Shown in pieces: positions 12,641-23,215 of a stretch of 64,000 nt of DNA. The DNA is from Chelonoidis abingdonii (lineage: Eukaryota; Chordata; Testudines; Testudinidae). The position numbers were made by a program, and so were the translations under genes. The number at the start of each line of letters is the position of its first letter. Position 1 is the stretch's first letter. Location: positions 140,789,998-140,853,997 of the forward strand of contig NC_133772.1 of the NCBI RefSeq assembly GCF_003597395.2, written 5' to 3'. The notes under the pieces are model-generated. The model saw nothing but the letters and a program-made list of their open reading frames with translations, was not told the origin of the DNA and did not search any database.

Positions 12641-14348
12641 GCATCAGCTTTTCAGTGCAGGGGAAGGGATTTCCCCCTGGTCAGAATTACTTGCAACTCA
12701 GTGCCACCGCCAATAGAAAGAAGTCCTTGCTTTTACTCATACCAAAGGCTCACATGGACTCCAGAATTATTTACTGGACTAAATTCTGCATTCAGCTGTG
12801 CCTGTGCGATGCCACTGGAGATCACTCTGCTGAATTCTAGGCAGCAACTCCTCAGCTGATTGAAATCAACAGAGCTATGACAATTGACACCAGCTGAGTA
12901 TCTGTCCTGAGATCTTCCCCAAGACAATGGCTTATGATACTTACAGGCTGTGAGGCCATGTTAAGTCCATATTATATTCTCTCATCTGGCCCTGATTTCG
13001 CAGACACCAGAGCATGTGTGTAATTTTACTCACATGAGTGGTTCCAACAACCTGCTGCCGCATTTGCTGGATAAGCACTTTTCACATTACACCTAAACAA
13101 GAGAAGAACACAGGATCTTGATTTTTTGAGACAATTGCACAGACTCACTAGGTGTGGTCAGTTCCAGCCATGCCCATCAATTCCCCACCCAGAACAGCAC
13201 CAGTTTAGCATTCATTCAACTCAGAAATACCCTGACAGCTACACAAAGGAACAATATTTCTTTCATCTTTAGGTTATGGCATTTGAACAGTTCATGGGAG
13301 AAATCAGTGCTATTGTTAAGGAAAATATGACTGGCGGCTTTGTAAGCTGAAGTGTTTGCTTAGCAAACTGCATGGAGTTCTAAGAATTGAAATAAAATGA
13401 CATCTTAAATAAAGGGCTTAGCTGAGCCAAAGAGAAGCAACGCCGAGAACCGGCAATACATTATTTATATCAGTTAACAGTAAGCAGTAATACCACAACA
13501 TTAGCTGCAACATCACTGATCTAAGGTTAAGATCAAGTTTGTATTATAAACCTCAATTTAATACTTTGGCAAGCTCACATCACATCCGATTGAAGTTACA
13601 ATACATATGTACACACCAGGCGTCTGAAATGAATTACACAATGTACCAGCATATCCTTGCTTGTGATTGAAATATTGTGCACCATGATTCTTCAAAAAAA
13701 AAAAAAGTTTTTCATATCACTCGCTATAAAACTCAGGTATTTTGAAAAATAAGTTACTATACTAAGGTCTTCTTAAATTATTAAAATAGCGATTGACAAT
13801 GTTCACTAGTCAGTGGTCATGGAAGCACATGTTCTGTCTTCATTCACCCCTAGGCAAACAAGATGTTCAATGGACTTGTAAAGGGCATAAAGTCAAGGTA
13901 GAATTTGGACCATAGCATTTTTAAGTGGTAGATCCTGTGTAATTTTTTTTGCACGTTCCTATCAATCAGAATGGCTATTCTAGTAAATAGGAGACTATGA
14001 AAAGACACAAAAGCCGATGTTTACATGTTATAATTCAAACACAAATTACTAACGGCAAAGAAGTTATGAGTAATGGCTGCCTTTCGTGCCTGCTAGGTAT
14101 TGCTGCATCTGTGGAGTATGTATATAATTTACTCCGTTTAATGGAAGTGAAGTTTGATACTTCCATAGCAAGGCTTTTACCCCAGGCAGTTCTTTAGCTC
14201 CTGTAAATTCTGACAGCTTAAGGAACTCATAAATTATAGGTCACTCAGAGAGACCTGTGATACCTTGGTACATAGAGCAAAAAGCAATGAGCTATTTTTT
14301 TTTTTTTAAAGTAATCCATTATCACAGCTGCTTAGGATCAAATATGTG
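12641..14348. other. Unassigned sequence
   Basis: I see no gene. The part at 12780-12905 (CTGATTGAAATCAACAGAGC, then GACACCAGCTGAGTATCTG) looks like a decayed copy of a repeat seen again near 46.15 kb. Poly-A (about 13695) and poly-T (about 14295) runs are present. Confidence 0.4.
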
Positions 14349-14498
14349 ATCCTAGAATATCTGGGTTGGAAGGGACCTCAAGAGGTCATCTAGTCCAACC
14401 CCCTGACAGATTTTTGCCCCAGATCCCTAAATGGCCCTCTTAAGGACTGAACTCACAACCCTGGGTTTAGCAGGCCAATGCTCATACCTGAGGTATCC
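14349..14498 (-). mobile_element. tRNA-derived SINE with CR1 3' tail
   Basis: Read on the minus strand, a tRNA-like head (GAGCATTGGCCTGCTAAACC, then a B-box-like GAGTTCAGTCC) is followed by a short linker (GATCTGGGGCAAAAATC). The tail is GGTTGGACTAGATGACCTC...GGTCCCTTCCAACCC. This tail is the CR1 LINE 3' end, also present at 2941, 21459 and 25739. It is established for turtles that the Pol III SINE family borrowed its 3' end from CR1, which explains mobilisation by CR1 enzymes. The A-box end is damaged. No clear target duplication was found. Confidence 0.85.
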
Positions 14499-14884
14499 TT
14501 TTGTAGTTGGGTTAAAATTATCAATAGCTCAAATGTAAGTGCACAAAACATTGGAAGCACCAAGCTCCCACCCCTAAACTTTACCCAATCTACTTTCCAG
14601 TATAAACATCTTATGTGATATTCTGGTACCCTTACTCTATGAGCAATCTCATGTCGGTGGAACTACTTGTGGAGAATATCAGCCTCCCATGCACAGCCCT
14701 AGCCAAATATGGACAGTTAAGAAAACACTGGAGTCCCAACAAATGTCTACAAACTTACAGTGGCTGAGAAAAACTGAATGCAAACACATTGCTATAGATA
14801 CTTACCTGGCCCTCGTCGATGTGCTGTCTGAACACCTCACAGTCATGGATGGATTCCATCCTTATGCCACCATCACTGTGCTAT
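14499..14884. other. Unassigned sequence
   Basis: No gene or repeat recognised. The 91-codon frame at 14689-14964 runs into the MIR-like fragment and is not credible as a gene. Confidence 0.4.
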
Positions 14885-15012
14885 GCGTAGCTTACGGGGG
14901 GGAACTGAAGCACAGAGCCGATGAAGTGACATGCCCAGGGTCACATAGGAATTCTGTGGCTTAGCCAGGAATTAAATTCAAATCTCCTGAGTCCAAATGA
15001 AGTTCCCTATCC
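14885..15012 (-). repeat. MIR-like core SINE fragment
   Basis: The minus strand reads TTTAATTCCTGGCTAAGCCAC, then GTGACCCTGGGCATGTCACTT and CTCTGTGCTTCAGTTCCCC, a close match in order to the MIR core. It is an old SINE copy in the opposite orientation to the one at 10915. Confidence 0.7.
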
Positions 15013-15257
15013 ACTACTTCACTTATCCTTCCCTAGTCCAACAAGTCTGTAACAAGAGAAGGGGTAAGGTCAACAAGCTTCCTGCACACTATCTGACAAC
15101 ACCCATCTTAAAAAAATCCAAATACAATTTGCCAATAAGCCCCTAGAGCTCTTTTCCTAGCCTCCTGGAGGAGTGGACACATTTGGAATGGTTTCTGGCT
15201 TTGAAAACTGAATTATAACAACAACAGAGGCACCCTTCATTGGACTCTAGGGGGATA

Positions 15258-16260
15258 CTGTTAAAGTATGAACCCCCACTCTGAACCTTAGCGTCCAAAA
15301 GATGGGGTACCTGCATAAACTCCTCTAAGCTTAATTACTAGCTTAGATTTAATAGTGCTGCCACCAACCAGAAGTACAGTGTTCTGGTACACTGACGGTC
15401 CCCCAAAACCTGTCCTGGGGACCCCAAGACCCAAACTCCTTGGATCTAAAAACAAGGAGGAGCTGACTATTCCCCTCCTTCCCCACCCAGACTTTCCCTC
15501 CCTGGGTCACCCTGGAGAGACTACACAGATTCAAGCTCCGTGAATCTAAAACAAAGAGGAAATTCACCTTCCCCCCTCCTTCACTCCCCCTTCCAGACTC
15601 TCCCTGAGAGAGAGTTAGTGATCCTAACACAGACAGAAATCAGGTTTTACCTCCCCCCTTCTCTCCTTTCTCCCACAAATTCCCTGGTGAGTGTAGACCC
15701 CCTTCCCTAGTTCTTACACAAGAAATAAAAAAAAAATCAATCAGGTTCTTAAAAAGAAAAGCTTTTAATAAAAGAAAGAAAAAAGTAAAAATTGTCTCTG
15801 TAAAATCAAGATGGAAAATGTTACAGGGTTTTTCAACTTATAGACACTAGAGAGAATCCTCCCCCCAGCACAAATACAAGTTGCAGCAAACAGAGATACA
15901 ATCCTTCCAGCAAATACACATTTGCAAAATAAGAAAACAATTAAAAGACTAAACCGCCTCTCTAACTGGTACTTATTAAATTGAACAGAAGAGGCTGTTT
16001 CAGAAACTTGTTTACATGTCTGGTCCCTCTCAGAACCCAAAGAGAACAAAAAAACCCAGAAAGCATAAACAAAGACTTCCCTCCACCGAGATTTAAAAGT
16101 ATCTTGTCTCCTGATTGGTCCTCTGGTCAGGTGTTCCAGGTTTACTGCTAGTTAACCCTTTACAGGAAAAAGAGACATTAACCCTTAACCATTTGTTTAT
16201 GGCAGGTACTTAGAAGATTTCATTTCTGGGGGACTGACTACCAGTCAGTACCCCTGTACA
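15258..16260 (-). mobile_element. LTR-like repeat with internal tandem blocks
   Basis: I recognise this roughly 1-kb repeat from memory as frequent in turtle DNA. On the minus strand it includes a possible polyadenylation signal within TTTATTAAAAGC (near 15757-15770). The part at 15405-15665 holds three related blocks of about 90 bp, each with a pyrimidine-rich stretch, CCAGACT(T/C)TCCCT and an AAC(A)AAGAGG-like motif. The left end may be TGTTAAAG at 15258. The right end is uncertain, and I found no target duplication. It could be an LTR or another long non-coding repeat. Confidence 0.55.
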
Positions 16261-16651
16261 TAATCATGCTACATGCTGGAAAGAAGTACAGGGAAAACGC
16301 GTAATTCTCACGATGTATCTGTCATCTGAATTTCAAACACAATTTATTACTAAGAAGTTATTGACCCTCAAAGAAGTGAAAAAGAATGGATCCCGCTGAA
16401 ACCTATCTACGCTGATGGGGCAATTCTGCTACAGGCTTCTTTGAACAAATATAACGGGATCTTTGCTTTCCCTATGGGCTGATCACACTTAAAAGTTTCT
16501 TCAAACACAAAATTTTCTACCAGTTTGAGAGAGACTCCCTACTCTGTTGGAATGCTACTAGAACTGATAGTATCCCTCAAACCAGTCGATATTTTGTAAG
16601 TGTGACTACAGTACAAGTCTATCCCTGTTCTGGGAGTTGGCAATATTGATA

Positions 16652-16784
16652 AAAACCACGAGGAGACTGTTGGCACCTTAAAGACCAAAACTTATGCCCA
16701 AATAAATCTGTTAGCCTTTAAAGGTGCCACCGGACTCATCGTTGTTTTTGTGGATACAGACTAACATGGTTATCCCTCTCATAC
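16652..16784 (+). mobile_element. Hairpin retroposon, copy F (older subfamily)
   Basis: The left arm (ACGAGGAGACTGTTGGCACC) is an inverted copy of the right arm (GGTGCCACCGGACTCATCGT). After the right arm comes the family tail, GATACAGACTAACATGG then TATCCCTCTCATA. Flanking 15-bp duplications TTGGCAATATTGATA (16637-16651) and TTGGAAACATTGATA (16785-16799) differ at two bases. Arms of about 35 nt and a short centre suggest internal deletion relative to the copy at 59480. It has no coding capacity. Confidence 0.8.
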
Positions 16785-16799
16785 TTGGAAACATTGATA

Positions 16800-17789
16800 T
16801 GTTTCATAAATGGGATCCACTGCTGAGTACTTTTGACTTCAGCATGATTTTTCATAGCTGCTTAATGGCACAACTGTCCAGTTCCTTTACCCAACAATGC
16901 CTGAGATATCCTTGCTGTAGAAAAATGTACTGGTCTAACCAATAAAAACATTTTCCTACTTTCAGACACCATCCATTATATACACTGAATTTGGAATGTT
17001 TAACGTTTGACTCCAGAGTTTGTTTCTCTTTGATCTCTGTTGATAGAACTCACCGTGTTTTCTTCTTTCCTGTAACAAATGAAGTCAACCACAGATTTTC
17101 TTAAAAAAATTACTCGGTGAGTGGATTTTCATGAACATATTTCTGTAACCATCGCTCCATGCCCCGCTTCTCTTGCAGTGTGTTGCGATGCCTTCTGTTT
17201 GCTATCTTCAGAAATAAAATTGTAAAACACAGAAACAACTGCTATGAAACATTTTGTCATCCTTGCTGCTATCCTCAGCTGGAACAATGGCCTCCTGAAT
17301 CTGAATTAGTGTCAAACAGTTTATTCATTCATTACAATCTGTTCTTTTATTTTCAGGATATTGTATAACTCCAGGAATTCCTGCTTATGTTTTTTCTTCC
17401 CCTGAGCTATAAATACCAGAGATGACTAATTTTTCTTCATTATTCTTCCCATTCCGGTCTTGTAGCACTTTGGTCTGTCTCTGCTGTGCAGATCCAGTAT
17501 CAGCAATGATCATCTGGAAATGGAGTAGTGAGGCAGTTTGGGAATTAGGTGAAAGGCATATGTAGATAACTATGAATTCTCCACTTAAAGATTGGCCATA
17601 GCCACAACACTGTACTTTAACAGGGGGATTTGAGTCATTGTTTTGATAGGAGGCTAGCAATGACCTGAAGCTGCAAAGTTTGGATACAAATATTCTTCCA
17701 GTGTTTGTGTGTAGCACGGGGGAATTTAGGGTGTTTGGATTAAACCCATGGTTCATATAGGGCGAGTTCTCTGGGTCTATCCAAACAGC
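16800..17789. other. Unassigned sequence
   Basis: No gene or familiar repeat is seen. The 123-codon minus-strand frame at 17385-17756 has no recognisable motif. Confidence 0.4.
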
Positions 17790-18830
17790 ATCCAGTGATG
17801 GGGTAAAGGGTGGGGTGAGGGGTGAGGCTGTCTGGCTAGCTTTCTGACAGGGCCCAACTACCTCTCAGTATAACTTAGGGGAGTCTAAGGACCACCCTTA
17901 GTTACACTAGCTGAATGAAGCTCGAGAGGCTGCGCAGCTGGCTAGGAATTCCCCCCCAGCCTAGCCATGAACATCCTCTATGCACATCCACTCCTGGCTC
18001 AGTGACTGCAGTTCCCTGGAGCACTCTGCTGCCCGCTAGGGTAATACCTTCAGTGCACAGGGAAACTAGAGCACGACTGACCCCCTGACAGGAAACCTCT
18101 TTTTCCTTTGAAACAGGCTGCTTCAGGAAATCAGGCTGGATCACTTGGGAGAACAGACGCCCCTAGCCGACTGCCTCTCAGCACTTCTCGGTTTCCAGCC
18201 ATGAAGGGGCCTGTTCCCTACAGGCACAGTTTACCGACTGGGCAAGGTGCTCCTCTGTCGTGGCACCCCCTGTTGATAGCCACCCCAGCCCAGTGGTGGC
18301 TTGTCCCCTTCTATGGCTCGGCCCTTCAAAAAAGGGCTAATTCTGCTGCTCAGCAATGGGCTTCAGGCTTCACTCGGCCAAAGTCCCAAAGTGGGAACTC
18401 TTTGGTGTATGAGGTCTTCCTAGCCATGATTGGCTAGTATCAGGGATGGGCTTTTTACCTCCACACCCATCAGGGGGCAGGTAGGGGATCCCCAGCCCAC
18501 CCTCTCCACTTGGTTTCAGTCCAGCAGCCAAAGGGGAGAAATCAAAGGCTTGTGACCAGCACAAAGCAAAGCAGTCATCTCCAACCTTGCAAATATCCAG
18601 TGTCCTTTCCCCTCAGCAGGTCGGGTAGGCCATCAATATTCAGGGTCCTCAGTGCTGGGCCTCCCATAGTGCTCCTGGGGCAGAGCTTTAGAGCAGATAT
18701 CTGCTCCTCCACTGGCTGCCTGCGAGTGAGCTACTCTGCGCCCCTCTAGAGCCCCTCCAGTAGCGGCATTCAAGCTGCCAGGGCCTCACCCCACCATGGC
18801 AGCAGATCAGAAACTCTGCAGGAGCAGCTC
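17790..18830. repeat. Long C/T-rich repeat, possibly LTR
   Basis: The base composition changes sharply from the surrounding AT-rich DNA. The style (CAGGGCC, CCTCTCAG and CACCCCAGCCCAG stretches without stable frames) matches LTR-type repeats of reptiles. I could not find TG...CA ends or a target duplication, so the class and boundaries are tentative. Confidence 0.35.
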
Positions 18831-19275
18831 TCTCCCTCGCACAGCTAAAGCAAAGAGCAGGACAAACATTAGATTAACTAGATTCTGCTTTTCTTGTTCA
18901 ATAAAACCCAAACCAAATATTCTCAGACCTTACAAAGGCTCATTCTGCAGCATTCAGAGATTGTGATTATCTCCTGTATAGCACAGGCCAGAGAACTACC
19001 CCAAAATAATTCCTAGAGCAGAGCTGTTAGGAAAAAAACATCCAGCCTTGATTTAAGAATATGCAGTGATGGAGAATCCACCATGACCTTTGGTAACTCA
19101 TTCCAATGGCTAATTACTCACTGTTAAAAATGTTCAGCTGACTTCCAGGCTGAATTTGTCTAGCTTCTTTTTTATACCGTTTTTTCGGCTAGATTGAAGA
19201 GACCATTATCAAATACTTGTTCCCCATGTAGGTACTTATGACTGATCAACTCATTAATCTTCCTTTTAGCTACAT

Positions 19276-19498
19276 GTACACTACAGGTTAAGGGTGTGTT
19301 TTCCCAGATCACACACACACACTCCCCGACCTAGGATGAGTACACACAGCAGTAGAGCTGAGCTCACACAGGCAGGGGCAAGGGAGACATTGTTAGTCAC
19401 CCATCAGTGCCCACCAGTTTCAGGTGCAATGCGATCTAGCAGAAGCATGTGTATACAGGCAAGGGAATCACACCCTAGCTTGTAGTTGAAGCCTGTTA
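19276..19498. mobile_element. hAT-like MITE in CR1
   Basis: An exact 8-bp duplication AGCTACAT flanks it (19268-19275 and 19499-19506). Its ends are imperfect inverted repeats: CTACAGGTTAAGGGTGTG at the left, and CTACAAGCTAGGGTGTG on the opposite strand at the right. It is 223 bp with no transposase, and includes a short CA run at about 19311-19322. Confidence 0.8.
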
Positions 19499-19651
19499 AG
19501 CTACATAGATTGAGCTATTTGAATCTGTCACTGTCAGGCTTGTTTTCTAATCCTTTCATCATTCTCCTGGCTCTTCTCTGAACCCTCTGCAATTTATCAA
19601 CATCCTTCTCCAACTGTGGACACCAGAACTGGATATAGTATTTCACCAGTA

Positions 19652-19773
19652 TAGGGTGACCAGACAGCAAATGTGAAAAATCAGGATGGGATGGGGGGTA
19701 ATAGGAGCCTATATAAGAAAAAGATCCAAAAATCGGGACTGTCCCTATAACATCGGGACATCTGGTCATCCTA
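19652..19773. mobile_element. Palindromic TAGGGTGACC MITE, first copy
   Basis: The element starts TAGGGTGACCAGA and ends TCTGGTCATCCTA, which are inverted repeats with one mismatch. It is flanked by CACCAGTA and CAGCAGTA (19644-19651 and 19774-19781), an 8-bp duplication with one difference. The 122-bp body is itself nearly palindromic (CAGGATGGG...ATCGGGACTGTCCC). The 8-bp duplication suggests a hAT-type transposase supplied in trans. Confidence 0.85.
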
Positions 19774-19985
19774 CAGCAGTAGTCACACCGGTGCCAAATA
19801 CAAAGGTTAAATAACCTCTCTACTTGAGATTTTTCTGTTTAAGTATCTCAGGGTCGCATCTGCTCTTTTGGCCACTCTGTTGCACTGGGAGCTCATATTC
19901 AGCTGATTATGCTCTATAACTCCCAAACCTTTTTCAGAGTCCCCTAGGACAGAGTCCCTCTTCTCTCCTGCACACCCTGAGTCTA

Positions 19986-21424
19986 TGGTCAGCCTGCCAG
20001 TTCAGAACAGCACCATGTCATGCAGAAGCAACTTCTTTTCTTCCAGTACATAGTTGAAAAGCATTATTTTTTTATTCTCTATTCACTCTCATGAGTATAT
20101 AAATTATTGGTTGTTTCAGAAGCTTTACCTCACACCTTCTTACTTCTGAAGACATGCTGCTTACAGTATTTTGCCTTGAGGAAAAACCTATTCTTAGAAT
20201 TTACTATGTTGGTAAAAATCATGTTTGTTGTATGGCCTGATGGCCCTTTTCTGTTTAGTCACAAGTCTGACTTTTATAGCGGAGTATGGAAGGTGAGAAG
20301 AAAGGATGGTGCTTTTATAGGATGGTTTCCATCTTCATTCTCTTTCTCTGTGATTTTATGGGTTTTCACAGGCATTGAATCTGAAGCCTAATCTAAATCC
20401 CTTCTAGTTTGTGTGTGCTCAGATGTCACATCCACGTTTCACTATGAGGATGCACATTAAATTTCCAGAGTTACATTTCCACCAAGACTTCCTTTCTCTT
20501 TCAAAATCCTGGGTACAAGACCTTCTCCTGATCCAACGCTCGATGAGAGTATCTTTGCATCATCTTCATTCCCAAAGTGCAGCACAGTTTTCTTTGCCTT
20601 AGAAGCATCCTCCCAGTGAATGATGTCAGACTTCGGTAGCAGGCAATCACTCCTCCCATTCTATTTTCTTTTCACTTCAGGAAAAAAATAACATATCATA
20701 GTCTTTTTGCACTTTCCTGGTTCTTCACCTTCACATCACCATTAGCATGTCATTATCACATCTTTGCTTCTTGATTGTAACAAAGATTTGGGGAATAAAT
20801 GCCAAGTTTTAATAGTGACTGCCAGATTTGCAATGCTGTCCGCATGGTCTAACCCCCCAAGCAAGCTCTTCCATTTAAAACAACTCCTTCCACTTGCATG
20901 ACTGTGCTCACAGATACAAGACAAGAAAAAAGCATTTATGTGGAGAAATAATATATCCTTAAATCTTTCAGGCCAGATCACTCTGATTTCAATGCATGGC
21001 TTGTCTCCAACCTGCAGCTTGTACAGGAAGCAGACCTTCTCATATATTTTACACTGTTAAGATGTTATTCAGAGCTTTCCATTCTCATTTCCCCATAGTT
21101 TCCCTTTAAATAAAGTTGTTTCTTATTTTAATTGAACTGATTTTTTCTCCATAATGATCTGCACAATCCTGGGTGACAAGGTTTGTTGATGTCTGGAGTT
21201 TTGAAAGTCTACAATATCTTTTTGTTCAGTGAGCTCAACAATTAAACATCAAACACAGGGGAAGTGAGTAGAAAGCAGCATTTTTCATCAGTGTATATGA
21301 AGGGGCCAAGATAGCAACAAGAAAATCTAGGCTATTACAACAATTGCAAAAAAATCTGGCCTATACACCACAGACTGTTGTGTTGATTTACACATCTCTT
21401 ATAACCAATTGAGGTTTAAGTCTT
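19986..21424. other. Unassigned, T-rich sequence
   Basis: I recognise no gene or repeat. Frames up to 94 codons show no motif. Confidence 0.4.
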
Positions 21425-22725
21425 ATAGAATCATAGAAGATTAGGTTTGGAAGACACCTCAGGAGTCTGTTGCTCCTCAACCCCCTGCTCAAAGCAGGAC
21501 CAACACCAACTAAATCATGCCAGACAGGGCTTTGTCAAGTCGGGCCTTAAAAACCTCTAAGGATGGAGATTCCACCACTTCCCTAGGTAACCCATTCCAG
21601 TGTCTCCTAATATCCAGCCTAGACCTCCCCCACTGCAACTTGAGACCATTGCTTCTTGTTCTGTCATCTGCCACCACTGAGAACAGCCAAGCTCCATTCT
21701 CTTTGGAACCCCACTATGGGTAGCTGAAGGCTGCTATCAAATCCCACCTCACTCTTCTCTTCTGCAGACTAAACAATCCCAGTTCCCTCAGGTTCTCCTC
21801 GTAAGTCATGTGCCCCAGCTTGATGATCATTTTCATTGTGCTCCACTAGACTCTCTCCAATTTGTCCACATTCCTTCTCTAGTGGGGGGCCCAAAACTGG
21901 ATGCGATACTCCAGATATGGTCTCACCAGTGCTGAATAGATGGTAACAATCACTTCCCTCGATCTGCTGGCAATGCTCCTACTAATGCAGCCCAATATGC
22001 CGTTCGCCTTCTTGACAACAAGGGCACACTGCTGACTCATATCCAGCTTCTCATCCACTGTAACACCTAGGTCCTTTTATGCAGATCTGCTGCTGAGCCA
22101 GTCGGTCCCCAGCCTGTAGCAGTGCATGGGATTCTTCTGTCCTAAGTGCATGACTCTGCACTTGTCCTTGTTGAACCTAATCAGATTTCTTTTGACCCAA
22201 TCCTCCAATTTGTCTAGATCACTCTGGACCCTATCCCTACCCTCCAGCATTTCTACCTCTCCCCCCAGCTAAGTGTCATCTGCAAACTTGCTGAGGGTGC
22301 AATTACTCCCATCATCCAGATCATTAATAAAGATGTTGAACAAAACCAGCCCCAGGACCAACCCCTGGGGCACTCCACTTGATACCAGCTGCCAACTAGA
22401 TATCGAGCCTTTGATGACTACCTGTTGAGCCCAATGACCTAGCCAGCTTTCTATCCATTTTATAGTCCATTCATCCAATACATACTTTTTTAACTTGCTG
22501 GCAAGAATATTGTGGGAGACTGTATCAAAAGCTTTGCTAAAGTCAAGATATATCATGTCCACTGCTTTCACCATATCCACAGAGCCAGTTATCTCATCAT
22601 AGAAGGCAATCAGGTTAGTCAGGTATGACTTGCCTTTGGTGAATCCATGTTGACTGTTCCTAACACCTTCCTCTCCTCAAAGTGCTTCAAAATGGATTCC
22701 TTGAGGACCTGCTCAAATAGCAAAG
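21425..22725 (-). mobile_element. CR1 LINE, 5'-truncated, well preserved
   Basis: The right side codes for the CR1 reverse transcriptase on the minus strand. The left side (21425-21500) is the CR1 3' end, with ATAGAATCATAGAAGATTAGG and GGTTTGGAAGACACCTCAGGAG. It is the best-preserved CR1 in the window. The 5' end is cut inside the transcriptase near 22725, as is usual for LINE copies. Confidence 0.9.
22269..22660 (-). pseudogene. CR1 reverse transcriptase fragment
   Basis: An open 103-codon stretch (22269-22580) reads through three catalytic blocks of non-LTR reverse transcriptase: [13 protein letters not shown] (residues 11-23), SGVPQG (68-73) and the FADDT block (99-103), which holds the two metal-binding aspartates. 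The same frame continues upstream of that ATG with FTKGKS and AFYDEITG, so the true protein began further 5' and the ATG is internal. Directly after FADDT the expected lysine codon is TAG, a nonsense change, and no intact enzyme can be made. Its role was target-primed reverse transcription of CR1 RNA. Confidence 0.9.
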
Positions 22726-22995
22726 GAATGTGTAATTAACGAGAAAATAATGAGAGCATGTCCCTTCTTTTCCCTTTCTCCAAACTCACTATTTCCATGA
22801 AGTCCACATCACTGAAAATACTTCCCCATCCACAGACATGTTTAAATAAGATCTACCTCTGCATCTACTAATGCATTGGGTGTCTGATTTGTGTAGGTGT
22901 GTCAATCCTGCTCCTCTGCACCGGGAACAAGTCTTCTTTCATCTTGTGGAGTGTCAAGTACTGTGCGGATGCTTAACAAATATTGCTGATGGTTT

Positions 22996-23215
22996 GAGCT
23001 GGTCAAAAAAAAAAGTGACAGAACCATTTTCCACCACATAGGGCAGTTTCATCAAAATATTTTAATGGGAACCTCTCAATTTTGAGAAATTTTGAAGGGA
23101 ATTCTTTTTTTTGTTTTCAGTATTTCTTTTTGTTTTTATGTTAAAATGTATCATTTTGATAATGTCAAAACATTTTGTTTCAATAAAGTAAAAACACTTC
23201 ATTTTGACCTTATTG
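22996..23215 (+). repeat. AT-rich GAGCTGGTC repeat, left part
   Basis: It begins GAGCTGGTCAAAAAA and continues with TTTCATCAAAATATTTT, CAATTTTGAGAAATTTT and ATTTTGATAATGTCAAAA blocks. The same start, or its complement GACCAGCTCT, is seen at several other places in the window. It appears split from 24170-24600 by the LTR at 23216. Confidence 0.55.

Larger units (their letters stand above)
18955..19985 (-). mobile_element. CR1 LINE 3' portion, hit by two MITEs
   Basis: The plus strand reads AGCACAGGCCAGAGAACT, then TTGTCTAGCTTC, then GGCTCTTCTCTGAACCCTCTG and TCTTTTGGCCACTCTG, the reverse of CR1 reverse-transcriptase C-terminal coding DNA plus 3' UTR. The sequence is contiguous only after removing two inserts, 19276-19498 and 19652-19773, together with one copy of each 8-bp duplication. 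All frames are broken. Confidence 0.8.

Noticed and set aside
14428..14498. A tRNA gene
   Set aside because: The tRNA-like head is damaged at the A-box end and is fused to a CR1 tail, so it is a SINE.
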